A stretch of 64,000 nt of DNA, from contig NW_024881781.1 in assembly GCF_019059575.1 (NCBI RefSeq), positions 124,001-188,000 on the forward strand. The letters run 5' to 3'. The translations under genes and the position numbers were made by a program. This document shows positions 10,199 to 22,807 of the stretch, in pieces. Position 1 is the stretch's first letter. Each line of letters opens with the position of its first letter. Source of the DNA: Amphibalanus amphitrite. Its lineage: Eukaryota > Arthropoda > Thecostraca > Balanomorpha > Balanidae. The notes below the pieces were generated by a model, which ran no database searches, was not told where the DNA came from, and saw nothing but the letters and a program-made list of their open reading frames with translations.

Positions 10199-12508
10199 TT
10201 AGGTTTTCTATTGGTACCTAATTTACGTCAGCAGACACTCCACGACAGGGTGGCTATTTCCTGTCAAATGTCCATATGCACATTCATTCCACTTAATGAA
10301 AAGTATGTTTTCAAGTATAAAAGAAAACGCTAGAAAGAAAAACTAAGAAACGCAAGAGAAAAAAACGTTTTACGCGAAAAAAATATGCATGAAGAATGAC
10401 AAGCTGCCCTTTACAGTTAATTTATTGTTCATTCGACGACTCTATTCATGTTGAATCAGTTCTGTTATCTGTACCTTGCTAGCTTTGGATCTAAAATTTC
10501 TTGAAATTAGTGTGCATCAAATGTTAATGCAGATGAAAGGCATCCACAAAAACGTTAGATTATTTTAACTCTGGAGACTAACTGCATTGCGCTAAGGTCC
10601 AAGCTCAGTTGAATCAAAGGAAGCATCAAATCGCAACTTGCCAAATTAATTAGGAAAACCACAGCCGCATTTTCCTTCAACAGTCAGCCTTCCTGTCGAC
10701 TTTGAGTCAGCTCAGACGTCACGAATTTCAGCATAATGTCAGCTCAATAACGACTATCATGCCAAAACCCATGAGTCCGATCTGCTCTCGCTGGACGGAG
10801 CCTCCTGCACCATCATGCAGATGCAAACACTGTGCAAGGCTAAATATGTGGGAACTCGTGCCCCACCGGTTGTCGCCATTATTAACCATGTTTTATGGCA
10901 TGCCCAACTGGCGTGACCCATCTTAAGGTGGGTCTAGTGCACGACCAGTTCACGACGATTTCACGAATAATTCACGAATGCGTGCCCATCAGTGTCCACA
11001 TTGACACGGACTGGTACGACGGGTTCACGCATACTTTCCGCATAGCTTGCGCATAGTTTACGCACTTCCCGCATTGGCAGGACAAGTTTGCGCAATTTGT
11101 GCCGACTTGGGCATGCCGACTTGGGACCTCCCATTTACCAATTTCTCCGTGTCCTGGCCTGACCCATCGTGAGCTCCAGTGACACAAATGTCCTGACTAC
11201 GGTCAGGACAATGTGACCAGTTTGACCTGGACTGACCTATCGTGACTTTGGCTGACCTCTGTGAACTGGCGTGACCCATCGTGACCTCATGGTGACCTCT
11301 GTGACCTAACCTGACACGGTGTGGCCTAATTTGACCTTTGTGACCTAGCCTGAGCCCGTGTGACCTAGTTTGACCTCTTTGACCTGAAATGACCCGTCAA
11401 ATACATTTTCGGTTATGACTTCCCATCTAGGCGTCCAATCGACTCTGGAAAAACACCAAACAATCCCAAATTTCGCGCTGCGAAGCAAGCCGAGATCCAC
11501 ACATTGGCAAGGGCTGGTACGACGAGTTTACGAATACTTTTCGCATAGTTTGCACATAGTTTACGCACTTCCCGCATCGTCCCGACGAGTTCACGACGAC
11601 TTCACGAACAGTTTACGCATAATTCACGATCCGGTCACGAAATTTTGTCGTGACCAAAACTTTTAACATTTCAAAGTTCTCGCCCCGACATGGCACGAAG
11701 TCACGACGAGCTAACGCACACTTCACGTCAGTTTACGACTAGTATGCGCACGGGCACGATTCGATTCGTGCCAATGCGTGCCATGAAATCGTACAAGTGT
11801 CAGGGCCCCTTTAGGTTTTCTATTGGTACCTAATTTACGTCAGCAGACACTCCACGACAGGGTGGCTATTTCCTGTCAAATGTCCATATGCACATTCATT
11901 CCACTTAATGAAAAGTATGTTTTCAAGTATAAAAGAAAACGCTAGAAAGAAAAACTAAGAAACGCAAGAGAAAAAAACGTTTTACGCGAAAAAAATATGC
12001 ATGAAGAATGACAAGCTGCCCTTTACAGTTAATTTATTGTTCATTCGACGACTCTATTCATGTTGAATCAGTTCTGTTATCTGTACCTTGCTAGCTTTGG
12101 ATCTAAAATTTCTTGAAATTAGTGTGCATCAAATGTTAATGCAGATGAAAGGCATCCACAAAAACGTTAGATTATTTTAACTCTGGAGACTAACTGCATT
12201 GCGCTAAGGTCCAAGCTCAGTTGAATCAAAGGAAGCATCAAATCGCAACTTGCCAAATTAATTAGGAAAACCACAGCCGCATTTTCCTTCAACAGTCAGC
12301 CTTCCTGTCGACTTTGAGTCAGCTCAGACGTCACGAATTTCAGCATAATGTCAGCTCAATAACGACTATCATGCCAAAACCCATGAGTCCGATCTGCTCT
12401 CGCTGGACGGAGCCTCCTGCACCATCATGCAGATGCAAACACTGTGCAAGGCTAAATATGTGGGAACTCGTGCCCCACCGGTTGTCGCCATTATTAACCA
12501 TGTTTTAT
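9322..12508. repeat. 1612-bp tandem duplication, nearly identical copies
   Basis: Unit 1 runs 9322-10933 and unit 2 runs 10934 to about 12508, with a constant offset of 1612 bp. Only a few substitutions separate the copies. The duplication begins about 100 bp inside the Harbinger-like element, so unit 2 carries a left-truncated copy (10934-11810) plus the same right flank. Unit 2 diverges from unit 1 after the shared stretch ending ATGTTTTAT. It is either a recent duplication or an assembly artefact. Confidence 0.9.
10934..11810. mobile_element. Left-truncated second copy of the Harbinger-like element
   Basis: This is the same sequence as 9322-10198, shifted by 1612 bp. It lacks the left terminal repeat, so it arose by the segmental duplication and not by its own transposition. 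Confidence 0.8.
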
Positions 12509-13190
12509 AAAACATCGCTGTGAATGTGAATAAAACAGCGAATGAATGGCCACTAGCGGATGAATGAATGTGCCGGGTTATGCAATATTTCAATCACACT
12601 TCACACTGTTCTTAACTGGGTGTGAGCGAGAATGTAAGTAAAGGTTTTCGCGGTGAGAGCCGGCGTCAGTCCATCCGTACTCTTCAAGTCAGTCAATCCG
12701 CCTGTTCTCCACGCCAAACGCTGAGCGATTCACGGGATGATGAGATTGCCGACTTGTGGCAGAGAGCATGGCATCAAATCCATAGTTTCGAGCATAATAT
12801 CAGTTGAAATAACGATACATTACACCCGAACCCATGAACTTTGAACCAATCGCTGAAGCGGCTTCTTCCAAAGGCTGCACCGGTCCGAGGATGGTGAAAC
12901 TGGTAGGATCTCACGTGAGGTCCGCGCAGATATGAGCGAAGAATAAAAGCAGATCACAAAGCTAAAGAAAAAGTGCTTACGAGCCAGAGATTGCACTGAG
13001 ATAAAAACATTATAAAAGATCCGGTGAAGTGTAATTGGGAAATTAAAAATTACAATAATAGAATGGACAGCGATTTGAAAAACGTTATGTACGATTTATG
13101 TATCATGATTCGCTATAGCTTACGGTTCGGACAAGCTGCATGTTTCATTTGATCAATAAATACTGAGATGTTTTTCATCGCTGTCAAAAA
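12509..13190. other. Unassigned spacer
   Basis: AT-rich single-copy-like sequence with no gene, terminal repeats or RNA gene that I recognise. Confidence 0.5.
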
Positions 13191-13625
13191 AAAGTGTTCT
13201 TTTTCACACCAGCGAAGTGCGTCTCGCCTTTCGAGGTCGCTGCGGCTGCTTACCTGTCATGGCGGAATTCCAAGCTGCTGCTCAATCCGCCGACCAGCAG
13301 ACCGTCCAGACTTCAGATCCCGTCTGTACTGTCCCAGCTTCGTGACCCGTCAGCGGCCCTCCGGCTCCCTCCAGAGTCTGACGAGTGCCGGCGGGGTGCC
13401 CCGAGGGCGTCGCTGCCGGCGGGCAACCCGATCCGGCGACGCCAGCGGGCGTCACCCGGTGCTGAGGCGGCAGACGGACTTTGTACCGGTCTCCGGTTCG
13501 GGCAGCGGCGTCCTGCCATTGTTCGAGCCCCACCCCCGCTCCCCATCCCCACTGATCCAGTGAGCTCGACCTCTCAGATCGCCGAGCGGACTCGGCCGCC
13601 TCTGTTGGGGCTGAGCCAGCATCGC

Positions 13626-13686
<61 letters not shown>

Positions 13687-13687
13687 T

Positions 13688-13782
<95 letters not shown>

Positions 13783-14930
13783 TGACAGACAGACAGATTG
13801 ACTGACTGACTGACTGACTGACTGACTCACTGACTGACTGACTGACTGACTGACAGACAGACAGCCAGACAGACAGACAGACAGACAGACAGAGGGGCAG
13901 ACAGAGGGACAGACCATCTGCGTTGGGTCTGTACTCTTTTCGGAAATGAATCGTGATTTGAAAAGTGAATTCAGTCAATCCAGTTTTTTTTTTAAACTGA
14001 TCCTTAAAAATCACAAATGCGCCCTTGGTGCTCGTATCTCCCACCCGTGACCAAGGGCGCACAAGGGTAAGGGGGGCACGCACACGGGCCTGTGTCCTCC
14101 CCATTCGAATTGAGGGGACCCACGAAGGCTGCCCCAAATTGTCTACAAATGGGCCCCTAATCTTAAGAAAGCCGAAGACCGTCTAAAAATGAGCTGAAAT
14201 GGTGATTGAAAACCAGGAGGGCCCATCTCGGGCCCCAGCAGGCCCATATAAGTTCATGTAGGACAACTTTTTCGGCTGGGACCTGGGGCCCTTCGGCATG
14301 AGGGGGCCAGTTTGCAGGTCGTGCCCCTCCATTCAAAAATCCTGTGTGCGCGCCTACCCGTGACCATCATCCGTGCCTGACATCCGTGTTACCAGCATGA
14401 CCCGTGTCACCACGCCACGTGTTGCCGCCGTTCGACGCTCCCAATGTGACTCCGGAGCCGGACTCGGCGCTGTCTCCAGTCTCTCAGTGCTCTGGCGCCG
14501 TCTCTGGTAGCGCCGTCTCCCGGTGTCTCTGGCGCGGTCTCCGGTGTCATGCTGTTACCGGAGACCGTCCGGGGCAGCTTGTCTCGTGCCGGGCAGGGGC
14601 CGCGGGGGAGGGGTGGGTCGGTGTCGTCGGTTTGACCCGTGCCGGGCTGGGGATGGGAGGGGGCTGGTGGCGTCCGGTGGCTCCGGGTCGGCTGGCTGAC
14701 AGGCCAGTGCAGTGGCTGCTCGTATCTGCCACAGGCGCCGCCCCTCCCCTCGCCAGCTCCCCACGCGCTCATGCGAAGTGTCACGTGAAATACAAAGTGA
14801 GACGTGGTGTGCTGAGGCGTACCTTATCCCACGCCGTGGGGATATTGAGCTCTTCATGTTTTGCTCTCGAATATCTCGAAAAAATGGCAAAGTAATGAGG
14901 TTTACCGTTAATGACATCCTTTATCAATAG
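13191..14930. other. GC-rich region around a tetranucleotide array, no gene supported
   Basis: Open frames on both strands (for example 13194-13620 plus and 14404-14900 plus) are GC-rich and low in complexity. They mostly extend into the microsatellite and show no domain. A promoter or first exon could be hidden here, but nothing in the sequence proves it. Confidence 0.35.
13625..13913. repeat. (CAGA)n / (CTGA)n compound microsatellite
   Basis: CAGA units run to about 13797, a block of CTGA units follows to about 13852, then CAGA units with interruptions continue to about 13913. On the minus strand it translates as a low-complexity Cys-Leu-Ser-Val repeat, which is not a real protein. Confidence 0.95.
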
Positions 14931-15344
14931 ACCTTACTTGCACATGTGAATAAGTTAGACCCAAGTCATTGAAACTTCTAGGGACCGTACCGTCACGTCG
15001 AGAATCCTTAAAAACAAGCAAAGGGAAAATTGAAGTGCTTTTGATTGCTTCACCGATTGAACGGTTGTTTTGAACGTTTCAGTGAAAGATAAAGGCGACA
15101 GGATCAAGGATGAATGAGAAGAAGGTATAGTTATAGTTAAATCTCAATTTATGTATTGCTGACCAAAGACCAAGGCGAGCTATTCATCGTAAGTCGATGT
15201 GATAAAATTGCACTGCGACTATTTTATAAAATTGCACTGCGACTATTTTAGACGAAAGTCGTAATAAACACAGACAAACAACGTGCATTTTCCTCGCTAT
15301 CATATACAATACTGAACAAAAAGTCGCACTCGTGAGTCCGTGAC

Positions 15345-16442
15345 TTAAAGGGACCCTCCCACCTTAACACGCGCACTGCAGCGGGTCTGAGCCGAACACG
15401 AACTGCAGGGGGGGGGTTGAAAACAACCCCCCCTGAGATCTCGAAAACGGCGCAACGTAGCGACAAGCGATAAACGGCGTTGGATAGGTTAAGATGAGAT
15501 CGACAAGAAATACAAAGATCATTTTTGGGTCAGGTCAAAAACGAGGTCACCAGAGGTCACCGAAGACAAAATGTTACGATTTTCACAACAGGAATTTCGC
15601 AGTAGTTTTTCTTGAATAACTTGTCTTGCACACAAGGCAGAGGATCGATTCGAACGCCATCGTTCTTAGCTCGTCAAGGCGCATCGAATGATATATAATA
15701 TGACCTCGAAAGGTCAAGTTGAAAATTTGACCTCAGGTCAAGGTCATGACCTGACCGAAATAGGTCATGTTGCATATCATTCGATCCGCATTGACGAGAA
15801 AAACACGATAAACGTCGAACGGAGTCTCTATCTCTACTCAATCTCAAGTTATTGAAGAAAAACCGCTGGTGACCTCAGGTGACCTAAGATGACCTGGAGA
15901 TCACCTTCCAAAGGTCATAAGTGATATGTTTCGGTTAAATCACCAACAGGGACCTGTAATACTATGATCCTGAGCGTATTGAAGTCATAGGATGGCATTC
16001 AGAGTAAGTTGAAATTTCTCCCATTGACTTATAATGGGCCGGTCGCAAAAATGACCTGACCTCAGGTCATCGATATAAAAATTCCGAGATATACAAGTTG
16101 TAGCTCGTGATGACTTTAATATTTCCTGTGGGTTTCAAGATCATATCTCAACAACTGTGGGCTTGGTGGGATTGCAAACTTCGAAATTTACGTTTCGAGG
16201 TAGGGTCACTTGACCTGACCTGGTGACCTGACCATAGGTCACCTGGGGTCAAAATTTTTACTCAAGGTGTGGAAAAGTTGTGAGAACAGGTATGCAAAAT
16301 TTGGCGGCGCTACGCGCCGCCGTTTTCTCGCAATTTGCGAAAAACCACAGGGGGGGTTGAAAACAACCCCCCCCCCCTGCAGTGCGCGTGTTAACATTAG
16401 ATTTGAGTTGAGATAGCCAAAATGGGGTCCCTGGCTCACAAT
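15345..16442. mobile_element. Interrupted copy of the AGGGACCCTCC-ended TTAA element family
   Basis: The pieces 15349-15363 and 16395-16442 together match the reverse complement of the right end of the copy at 22340-22807, starting AGGGACCCTCCCACC and continuing CATTAGATTTGAG. A TTAA sits at its outer edge (15345-15348). A second element (15368-16390) has inserted at an internal TTAA. The outer copy is truncated after 16442. Confidence 0.8.
15368..16390. mobile_element. piggyBac-like TTAA element with hairpin ends, copy 1
   Basis: The element is flanked by TTAA (15364-15367 and 16391-16394), with perfect 14-bp terminal inverted repeats CACGCGCACTGCAG. Just inside each end is a hairpin of G run, TTGAAAACAA and C run. 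The interior has many AGGTCA/TGACCT half-sites. Near the right end is the hairpin GGCGGCGCTACGCGCCGCC. There is no transposase frame. The interior is clearly similar to the copy at 36882-37875, for example at CCATTGACTTATAATGG and GAGATATACAA. Confidence 0.85.
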
Positions 16443-17054
16443 AGGGTTGGGACCTATCTGCATGCTCTGTATGTTTTGGTAAAATAAAAAAGCTCAGAAT
16501 TTTTAATGATTTAATTTAAAATCACTTTGTTATAAAAATGCCTAGTTAGTTCAGAAATTAATTATTTGTGGCTGAAAACAACTTGCTTCTGATTGGTCGG
16601 GCAAATCATGACGTCACATGTAGGTATATAACTGTCTGTATATTTGGCGCAGTTGAGACATACATTTTCTATGTATTTTCCTATGGTAAATCGGAGTGAT
16701 TGGTCGTGTTTTCAGTGTCTCTTTATTTTGCGCTGGTATTGCGTGGCTAAGAAGTTTTATCAAGAATGGCATATACTAAAATGTTCCTTTAATAATGGAG
16801 CTTCAATATCTGTGAGTTTTATTGGCAAGCGAAAACTGATTTCGCTGTTATTTTATCTGGAAATTACTCATTTTTTTTAGGTCAATATTCAAAATATTTT
16901 ACGGGAACAAGTTGGCACTTTTCTTGATTTTTGCACTCAAATCGCGTGCGATTCAACTGTATTGGAACTTGCAAAGAAGCTTGGGGATTAATTAACTGTG
17001 TTGTTATGGCACTGTTTGCAAAGCATGGATAATGAAACTCTGCCAAAGACTTAG

Positions 17055-17296
17055 CTACATAGCAATGCCTCAAGTAATACGCAGGAGGGACAGAATTCAG
17101 AGTCCGATCGAGAAGAATCGGTGCAAATGCTACGAAGACCAGGCAGCTCTGATACAATAGCTAGTCGTCTCACTACTCTCACTCCATTAGACCAGCTGAT
17201 TCCTGACAGCACCGACTCGGATGCAAAGATGGAGCTCATCTTCCAAGCCAGAAACCAGTTCTTTGATGGAAGATGTGATGCTGCCTCTGTCTCTGC
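17055..17296 (+). pseudogene. Left part of a coding-like frame broken by a hAT-type insertion
   Basis: An open frame of about 80 codons follows a stop at 17052-17054, with the first ATG at 17127. It runs unbroken to the insertion point of the element at 17297-18995. The encoded stretch is mixed in composition and not low-complexity. The same frame resumes on the far side of the element at 19004. I recognise no family. It may be a host exon or part of an older transposon gene. Since the element removes the downstream part from frame, this copy is probably not functional. Confidence 0.35.
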
Positions 17297-18995
17297 CAGG
17301 GTTGTATACGACTCAATCAATAGCAATCAATTCAATCACGACAAATTTGGGAAACCAATCAAATCAATCAAGTCAGAGCAGTTTTCGGGAATTGATTCAA
17401 TCGACTCAAACGCGACAATGAAAGGAATCAATCAACTCAATCAAACGACTCAAACCAAGACATACATTAGGTTTTTTGCCCCACCAACTTGGAAAAGTGT
17501 CCATAGCAGTCTGGTGTACCTACCTACCTACCTACCTACAGAAGAAACATAAAAATATTGTCATTTAAAATTATAAATTGCCATGCCATTCAAAGATTCT
17601 ATGCAACAAGGAAGGATACCTAGTGATGGACAGGTGGATCATGATATTGAGGTTCAATGGGTAGAATTGGAGCAGAAGTTTCATTTAATGGGTGCAAAAT
17701 AACCCAGTAGTTGACTCGCCCCTTAACCCAAATCACCACCTTTCATCTAAAAGTTGTCAATTTAATTTTGGCCATATTCCAGCTAAGTCATCAAGCCATC
17801 TACCCCATGTAAAGCCCCTGTCTGTCTCTTATGTGAGTTATGAGGAGCTCTCTGAAATGAACCCTAAACATAATTAACCTAGCTTTTCATGCCACACTGA
17901 CACCACATGAAAGTGTTGAAAATGTGCTACAAATTTGACAACTTCATTAGGTATGCTTTATGAAGACAGCAGGAAAGCAGGTAGGTACCTACTTACCTGC
18001 CTAGATGTGTCACTGGCTATACCAACAGTACCAGCGAAGGTAGATAGGTTATATGTGAAGAATTCAAAACATTTTATTGCAATACAATTTGAAACTGTTG
18101 GGACTCGTTTTGCCAACAAGTATGCTAAGCTTTTATAAATCCTTATTCTACGTCTTTTGATTTTTTGGTAAGATGACGTCATTGATAATCATGTTGTATG
18201 GTAGATCATCATAAAATAAATCGGTTGTACAACACCAATTTCGTTTTAATTATTATTTCATTTGAAATAAAACCACTTTATAATATTCGGTAAAATATTT
18301 TAAGGAAAATGAAATATATTAAATATGTTATGCTTAGGCTCTCAGGAGAAAAGGATCAACAAACGTTCTGCTGCAAATTAAACAATGCAGCAAATTTAGC
18401 GAGACGAAAACGGCGCTTTTGTTTCCGTTATTTTTGTAGGGGTTTCAGATATTTATAGAGTTCAGTGGGTTGTTTCTTGAGGAGATGTGGAGATGTGAAT
18501 TATTAATTAATCACACTTTATTAGTATATAGGGCCTTACACTTTATCATCTGGATTAAAAAAAAAAACGTTTCCTGCTGAGTGCAGAAAGGTAGGTAGGT
18601 GCCTCGCCAGGTTCTATCACCAGGATTGGAGCAGTTATTGCAGTTGAAAGTCAAAGTTGGCTTTTCATGTTTAGGCCCTGTTCTTTATTTGACCATCTAC
18701 CCCATATTGCAGTGGTGTTGACAAGCAGTTTTCAGTGTAGTTTTGTGATCTTTGATGTCATCAATTGGTGTCATTATTTTTTGTCAACTAAAACTTATTT
18801 GAACTTTCCATTCAATCGACTCAATCATACGAGTCACTCTAATTTTCGGGAAACAAATCAGTCAACCAGTCGCTAAAGTCAAACGAGTCAGTCAACCAGT
18901 CATCTCGAAAAATCAATCGACTCAATCCAATCAACTCAAAATACGCGTTGAATCAAATCAATCAATTCAATCGACTTGATTGGTATACAACCCTG
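17297..18995. mobile_element. hAT-type non-autonomous element with exact 8-bp target duplication
   Basis: Perfect 13-bp terminal inverted repeats CAGGGTTGTATAC are bordered by the direct repeat GTCTCTGC (17289-17296 and 18996-19003). CA..TG-type termini and an 8-bp duplication define hAT elements. Both subterminal regions are arrays of TCAATCAA/GAGTCGATTGA-like motifs (17320-17460 and 18810-18985). The interior is AT-rich and has no transposase. Confidence 0.9.
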
Positions 18996-19003
18996 GTCTC
19001 TGC

Positions 19004-19190
19004 TTTGTTGGCCACTTTGGACGGGGCGGAGCTCCGCTCCTTGCGTGAGCGGTTATTCGCCTGTCATCCAGAAATAGTTCCTTCGTTTGCTGGCCGTTCC
19101 CTGATTAGGTGCAATACGGGGAGCTGTAATCAGGGAAGTAACTTCCCATATGAAAGGGGTGCAGGTGCACCCCCGTCCCCCATCCACTAG
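19004..19190 (+). pseudogene. Right part of the coding-like frame broken by the hAT-type element
   Basis: The frame begins in phase with the left part once the 8-bp duplication is counted a single time. It continues through a Leu/Arg-rich, helix-like stretch (about LATLDGAELRSLRERLFA) to a TAG at 19188-19190. The in-phase continuity across the element supports an original single reading frame. The protein family is unknown, and the last residues may be read-through into non-coding DNA. Confidence 0.35.
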
Positions 19191-19680
19191 AAGTGCACCC
19201 CCATAGGATAAGCGGCGCCCCACACGCCGCCCCACACGATTAGCTCTAGAGCAGATGGCGAGGGTGATTTCTCGGCTACATTCCATCTCGGCGTCGTGAT
19301 GCTTGTGGGCTTGGAAAGCGTCCAGTCGTATGTAGGGTAGTGTAGGGGTAGGGTTGAGTTCAATAAGGTCCTTACATTTGAAAGGTTTGAACAACCCGCA
19401 ATCAGCACAACATACCACAAGTTAAATAAAAAACTACCAAACTCCGCCCAACTAATATTAATAAACATTACAGCCAAACTAATGGCCTAAATAAAGATAT
19501 ATCTCAAATCCTAACAGTTATCGCGGGTGATGGCGCCATGAGTTGCTATTATCCAAAACAGATGCAAATAAACATGTTTGTATGTCCTATGTATGTTTGT
19601 TTTAAAAACGTTGCAGCGGCGCTGGGAACTGCAGTCTTAGATCTGGGTATGTTTGGCATCTGCAACTCTTCATATACACA

Positions 19681-20110
19681 TTAACCCTATTTCGGACGGG
19701 GAGACCTTTCAGGATTTTCTTGTACAATTGCCAAACGCCGCGAGACATTCAGCTCATATTTGGTGACTTTTCCTAAATGCTCATTGCGCACATCTCAGCA
19801 AAAAAAAAAAAAAAAATGCCGGGTCAGGTCAGGTCAGGTAACCAGAGCGGGTTTGTTGACCCCACCTCAGAAAAGTTTGCAAACACGTCAGAGCTTGAGT
19901 TTTTCACGAAGTTATTTCCTCTCATCAAGTCTTCAAAACAGTACCTGCAGTATGTGTCGTTTGTATATCTCAGAATTTTTTATCTGTGACCTGAGGTTAG
20001 GTCAGAGTCGTGACCTTTACATTGCAAGCCTATGGAAAAGTATTGAAATGCGACCTCGAGTAAACGAGTCAAAACCACCCAATTCTTTAAGAATTATGAC
20101 AAATTATCTT
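19681..20110. mobile_element. Possible relic of a TTAA element
   Basis: TTAACCCTATTTCGGACGGGG at the left resembles the ends of the six intact TTAA elements. The following 400 bp has GGTCAGGTCAGGTCAGG and several TGACCT motifs like their interiors. I find no matching right end, so it is degraded or a chance resemblance. Confidence 0.35.
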
Positions 20111-21390
20111 ATCTGTAATGATCCAGGTGCCATTTACTGACAGGGACACCGGAGAGGGTTATCTGAGCCGAGATCATGTGAGGTGATATCTACCATACAT
20201 CAATGCTCACATGACAATGCTTTTGCTTACAACACTTACAATACTTACGATGAGACCAGCAAGCACTCTGCCGTTACAGTTCTAACTTCTGTTTCGAAAA
20301 ACGACGTTACACACATTCGCTGCCAGCATAACATGTATTGTTTGACAGGAACAAAATACAATTGACATCTGAACCCCAAACGGACCGCCATCCACTCAAA
20401 TTTTATAACCCTGACCGGTCAGGGGGCGAATGGAGGTCATTTCCTGGGCATTACACTCAGCCCTTGCACAAAATATCTCACCTCACAGTGATCATTACAA
20501 CAATAGCACCGACTTGATAGTGGATTTCAAAGTACTTGCATCAGCTCTTCCTGCTATTGCAGACGATCATCTCCTCAGGGTAATGCCTTGTTTGGGACAT
20601 GAACGAAGATCGTTTTCGGAGTTTCATAAGTGCTACTGCAACAGCCTGGCACAAAACAGGACTTGTACGCTCTTCTCTGCACTTTGCCCTTCAGTATATC
20701 ACAAAAGAATTGTTTAGAATCCATCTTACGCTTCTTTCACAGTCTCCCTTGCCACCGTAGGGCGTAGATAGATTGCTGTTGCTGGTAAGTTAAGGCACGG
20801 TAGATAGAAATTACCTCGATTCTCAACGCCTTAAGTTATTTTCATAAAAAAAAAACAAATAAATGATCAATAAGATCAAAGATGACAGGAATGTAAACAT
20901 TTTAATCGTAAAGTAGTCCAAATATTGGAATGAGCTTTTGCTTTTCAGCATCCTCCGATTCATCATCTTTATCATTTGAAAATTCGAGGTACATAAAATG
21001 TTTATCACGCGCTCATGTTAAGTGGGAATATAGTACACGGCAGACACATCAATTTTTGACACTGAACATTTCATCCGTAAATGTTTTAGCATAATTTATA
21101 GTTAAAAACAGCGCGAATGGCAGAGTGAAGCAAACAACATCTTTCACCCATTGATATAACATGTAATCTGTGGTGCGCCAGATGCGCCATTATTTGTCAA
21201 CCGCAGAAGGTGACATGTGACGTAACAGCATCAAGAGCATCTTTTTCAAGAACTTTTCAAAACAAGTTTCCTATCTTTCTTCCCCCATTTCTCTCAGCTT
21301 ATTGATTTTATGAGGCAATGGTATGCACCATAAATTCTGTGAAAATAGTTTGATCATTTTCATGCATTCTTAAAAAATCGAGTTCCCAAC
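20111..21390. other. Unassigned spacer
   Basis: No gene, RNA gene or paired terminal repeats recognised. Open frames (for example 20430-20717) lack domains and splice support. Confidence 0.45.
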
Positions 21391-21393
21391 CCC

Positions 21394-21796
21394 ATTACCG
21401 GTTTCGGCACTCACAACATCCAGAAATGCCTTAAATCGGAAATATTGAATTTCAAAACTGCAGCATTTTGATTCAGAGGGGCTAATGCATAGGAATACCC
21501 CTCTGAATATGTGACGTCAGCGCAGATATCTAACGATTTTTAAATGTTTGACTAAAACGTTTTGTAGCACGCGATGGTATATGCTGCTTTGCGCGCAACA
21601 AATGCCGCACTTTCAAATAAAGTCGCTAGGAACAGCGGAGATCCCAAAAAGTAAACAATCGTAAAAGTCTAATATCTTGAAAAACAGTGAATATTTTTCG
21701 ATGAAATTTGGTAGATATTCGTTTTCGCTCTTTCTGAACCGAGCGACATCACTTTCATGCCAATTCATTAACTTTTTTGAAGGTGGGAGGGTCCCT
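21394..21796 (-). mobile_element. Truncated reverse copy of the AGGGACCCTCC-ended family
   Basis: The segment is the reverse complement of the left four fifths of the element at 22340-22807. It shares the stretch from AAGTTAATGAATTGGCATG to GAGTGCCGAAACCGG. It ends with AGGGTCCCT next to TTAA (21797-21800). The opposite end is missing. Confidence 0.85.
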
Positions 21797-22339
21797 TTAA
21801 CATACGTTATGCCCATGAGAGTTGAGGACATGTCAGGTCATTGAAGCATTGAAGCCCAGCGGCAGTTGTTTTTCGACGCAACTTGATCATATCTTTTGTT
21901 GCACTGAAAATAATGTTGATCCTTCAGGACATGCGCCATACATCACAGGCACTCAACATCACGGGCATTCGACGGCGGTTCAACCACATCGAAGCGTGTA
22001 TGTAGCATGCTCCAATCTAGGAGCATGCATACCTATAAGAACACCGGTATCGTCTTTCTCCATTGTCAGCTGGTAAGACGAGCACTCTTCCTTGGGGCCT
22101 GGGGAGGGGTTGCAGGTAACTACCTTCGGCTGGTATGCTGGATCTAATACCCGTGCTGTGGAGGCGCTCCAGGTGGGGCCGTCTTGGCTGCGGAAGGGCT
22201 CCAGGTCACTGGAATCAACTGTCAACATCTTTAGGACTTGGGAAGGATTCCTGCGCGTATTCGATTGGTTTTGGAAGGCCTTCTAAGCCGGGGTTTGTTA
22301 GAGCTGGAGGTCCAGTAGCGGCGGAACACCTTCAATTAA

Positions 22340-22807
22340 AGGGACCCTCCTACCTTCAAAAAAGTTAATGAATTGGCATGAAAGTGATGTCGCTCGGTTC
22401 AGAAAGAGCAAAAACGAATATCTACCAAATTTCATCGAAAAGTATTCACCGGTTTTCAAGATATTAGACTTTTACTTTTGTTTACATTTTGGGATCCCCG
22501 CTGTTCCTAGCGACTTTATTTGAAAGTGCGGCATTTGTTGCGCGCAAAGCAGCATATACCACCGCGTGCTACAAAACGTTTTAGTCAAACATTTAAAAAT
22601 CGTTAGATATCTGCACTGACGTCACACATTCAGAGGGGTATTCCTATGCATTAGCCCCTCTGAATCAAAATGCTGCAATTTTGAAATTCAATATTTCCGA
22701 TTTAAGGCATTTCTCGATGGTGTGAGTGCCGAAACCGGTAATTGTGAGCCAGGGACCCCATTTTGGCTATCTCAACTCAAATCTAATGTTAAGGTGGGAG
22801 GGTCCCT
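22340..22807 (+). mobile_element. Intact short element with AGGGACCCTCC termini, flanked by TTAA
   Basis: Terminal inverted repeats AGGGACCCTCC(T/C)ACCTT are flanked on both sides by TTAA (22336-22339 and 22808-22811). It is 468 bp long with no coding capacity. The TTAA duplication suggests mobilisation by a piggyBac-type transposase. At 22789-22792 it keeps the intact TTAA that is occupied by another element in the copy at 15345. Confidence 0.8.

Noticed and set aside
13282..13917. Long minus-strand frame rich in Cys-Leu-Ser-Val repeats
   Set aside because: It is a translation of the (CAGA)n microsatellite; a tetranucleotide repeat stays open in all three frames, so the frame length means nothing.
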